A stretch of 6,496 nt of DNA from Nitrososphaeraceae archaeon. GTDB lineage: Archaea > Thermoproteota > Nitrososphaeria > Nitrososphaerales > Nitrososphaeraceae. The number at the start of each line of letters is the position of its first letter. The first letter of the stretch is position 1. The stretch spans positions 1 through 6,496 of the forward strand of contig JAICQW010000099.1 of assembly GCA_025937665.1 (NCBI GenBank). Reading direction: 5' to 3'. The translations under genes and the position numbers were made by a program. This document shows positions 6,255 to 6,496 of this stretch, piece after piece. A model generated the notes under the pieces. It was not told the origin of the DNA, did no database searches, and was given only the letters and a program-made list of their open reading frames with translations.

Positions 6255-6414
6255 CTCCATTTAATAATTCTCCTCTGAAACAATTTTCCAACTTATTTCA
6301 TTATATTTCTAAATTCGAATTGTGAAATATTTTAAAAATGATTGCGTGGTATGCGTATTGGTAACAATATATGTAATCACAAACATACCCGGCATAATTC
6401 GGTATAAGGTAAAG
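6255..6414. other. Convergent intergenic region between hypothetical gene and tRNA-Asn
   Basis: These 160 bases hold no credible gene. They contain the T-rich stretch described separately and a 10-bp palindrome AATTCGAATT at 6312-6321. There is an A run at 6334-6338 that reads as TTTTT on the - strand, a possible end for the tRNA transcript. A weak 5-bp stem, ATACC/GGTAT at 6385-6405 with an 11-base loop, lies close to the tRNA 3' end. The longest obvious + frame, ATG at 6339, is only eight codons. Confidence 0.5.
6261..6310 (+). terminator. T-rich stretch, possible archaeal terminator after the hypothetical gene
   Basis: Just after the TGA at 6252-6254 the + strand holds several T-rich runs (ATTTAATAATTC, AATTTTCC and TTATTTCATTATATTTC). 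Archaeal transcription often ends at such T tracts without a strong hairpin. None is a long uninterrupted T run, so this is a weak call. Confidence 0.3.
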
Positions 6415-6496
6415 CGCCGCTGATCAGACTTGAACTGATGGCCCACTGGTTAACAGCCAGTTAAGCTCCAAAGTAACAGCCTTTGAATTTGCTCTA
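6415..6496 (-). tRNA. tRNA-Asn (anticodon GTT), intron-containing, 5' end outside window
   Basis: On the - strand the sequence folds into the 3' two thirds of a tRNA. The D-stem 3' strand GAGC is at 6494-6491 and the anticodon arm ACTGG-CTGTTAA-CCAGT at 6461-6445, with anticodon GTT at 6454-6452. The variable loop is GGGCC, the T arm is ATCAG-TTCAAGT-CTGAT (6439-6423), the acceptor strand is CAGCGGC (6422-6416) and the discriminator base is G (6415). CCA is not encoded, as is common in archaea. The 5' acceptor strand and most of the D arm lie beyond the window. Between GAGC and the anticodon stem is a 28-base insert, annotated separately as an intron. With it removed, a normal A26 and 5-bp anticodon stem are restored. 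Confidence 0.88.
6461..6488 (-). other. Predicted non-canonical tRNA intron (bulge-helix-bulge), D-arm/anticodon-arm junction
   Basis: On the - strand the D-stem GAGC (6494-6491) can pair with GCTT (6466-6463), giving the central 4-bp helix including one G-T pair. It is flanked by 3-base bulges AAA (6490-6488) and AAC (6462-6460). The inner helix is TTCAAAG/CTTTGGA closing a 7-base loop, and the outer helix begins with the exon bases TA pairing with TG. Cutting after the second base of each bulge removes 28 bases and leaves GAGC-A26 then ACTGG at 27-31. The repeated A residues make the exact cut ambiguous by up to two bases without changing the mature tRNA. This is not the usual 37/38 position; splicing would be by archaeal tRNA endonuclease. 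Confidence 0.8.

Noticed and set aside
6312..6321. Ten-bp palindrome AATTCGAATT
   Set aside because: It is short, AT-rich and not close to any promoter on either strand, so it is likely to be chance.
6385..6405. ATACC/GGTAT stem as a hairpin terminator for the tRNA
   Set aside because: It has only five base pairs with an 11-base loop and no T run directly following on the - strand.
6463..6490. The intron hairpin as a second tRNA or alternative anticodon arm
   Set aside because: Its 7-base loop has C, not U, before the would-be anticodon. The downstream arm alone gives a proper U33, GTT and 5-bp stem adjoining the variable loop and T arm.

Overview
The window looks archaeal, most likely ammonia-oxidising Thaumarchaeota (Nitrososphaerota). 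It carries an archaeal-type ribosomal protein run that includes S4e, which bacteria lack, and an F420-type luciferase-like oxidoreductase. It also has an SCP2-type thiolase with a DUF35 zinc-ribbon/OB partner, TATA boxes spaced for leaderless transcripts, frequent GTG starts, and a tRNA gene with a bulge-helix-bulge intron at a non-canonical position. The AT-rich composition would suit low-GC thaumarchaeal genera, but the genus is inference.

Positions 1-2567 hold the middle of the S10/spc-type ribosomal protein operon: the C-terminal part of L24, then S4e, L5, S14, S8 and L6. All are on the + strand and packed with gaps or overlaps of a few bases. The cluster stops at L6. The genes that follow in many archaea (L32e, L19e, L18, S5, L30, L15, secY) are not here.

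Positions 2568-5418 hold a TATA box and a tightly overlapping three-gene unit. It encodes a sugar-phosphate nucleotidyltransferase, an F420-dependent (MER/luciferase-like) oxidoreductase and an SCP2-type thiolase. The 4- and 8-base overlaps imply co-transcription and translational coupling.

Positions 5419-5844 hold a 93-base gap followed by a DUF35 protein, the usual partner of archaeal thiolases. This gene appears to have its own promoter: a TATA box about 26 bases from its GTG start, with a perfect 14-bp palindrome directly upstream. Positions 5845-6254 hold a second TATA-driven gene for a 119-residue protein I do not recognise.

Positions 6255-6414 are non-coding and T-rich near the start. 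Convergent to everything else, on the - strand at 6415-6496, is a tRNA-Asn(GTT) cut at its 5' end by the window edge. It is interrupted by a predicted 28-base intron at the D-arm/anticodon-arm junction. The intron hairpin repeats eight bases of the anticodon arm.

No mobile element, CRISPR array or rRNA was seen, and no gene-free stretch exceeds 300 bases.
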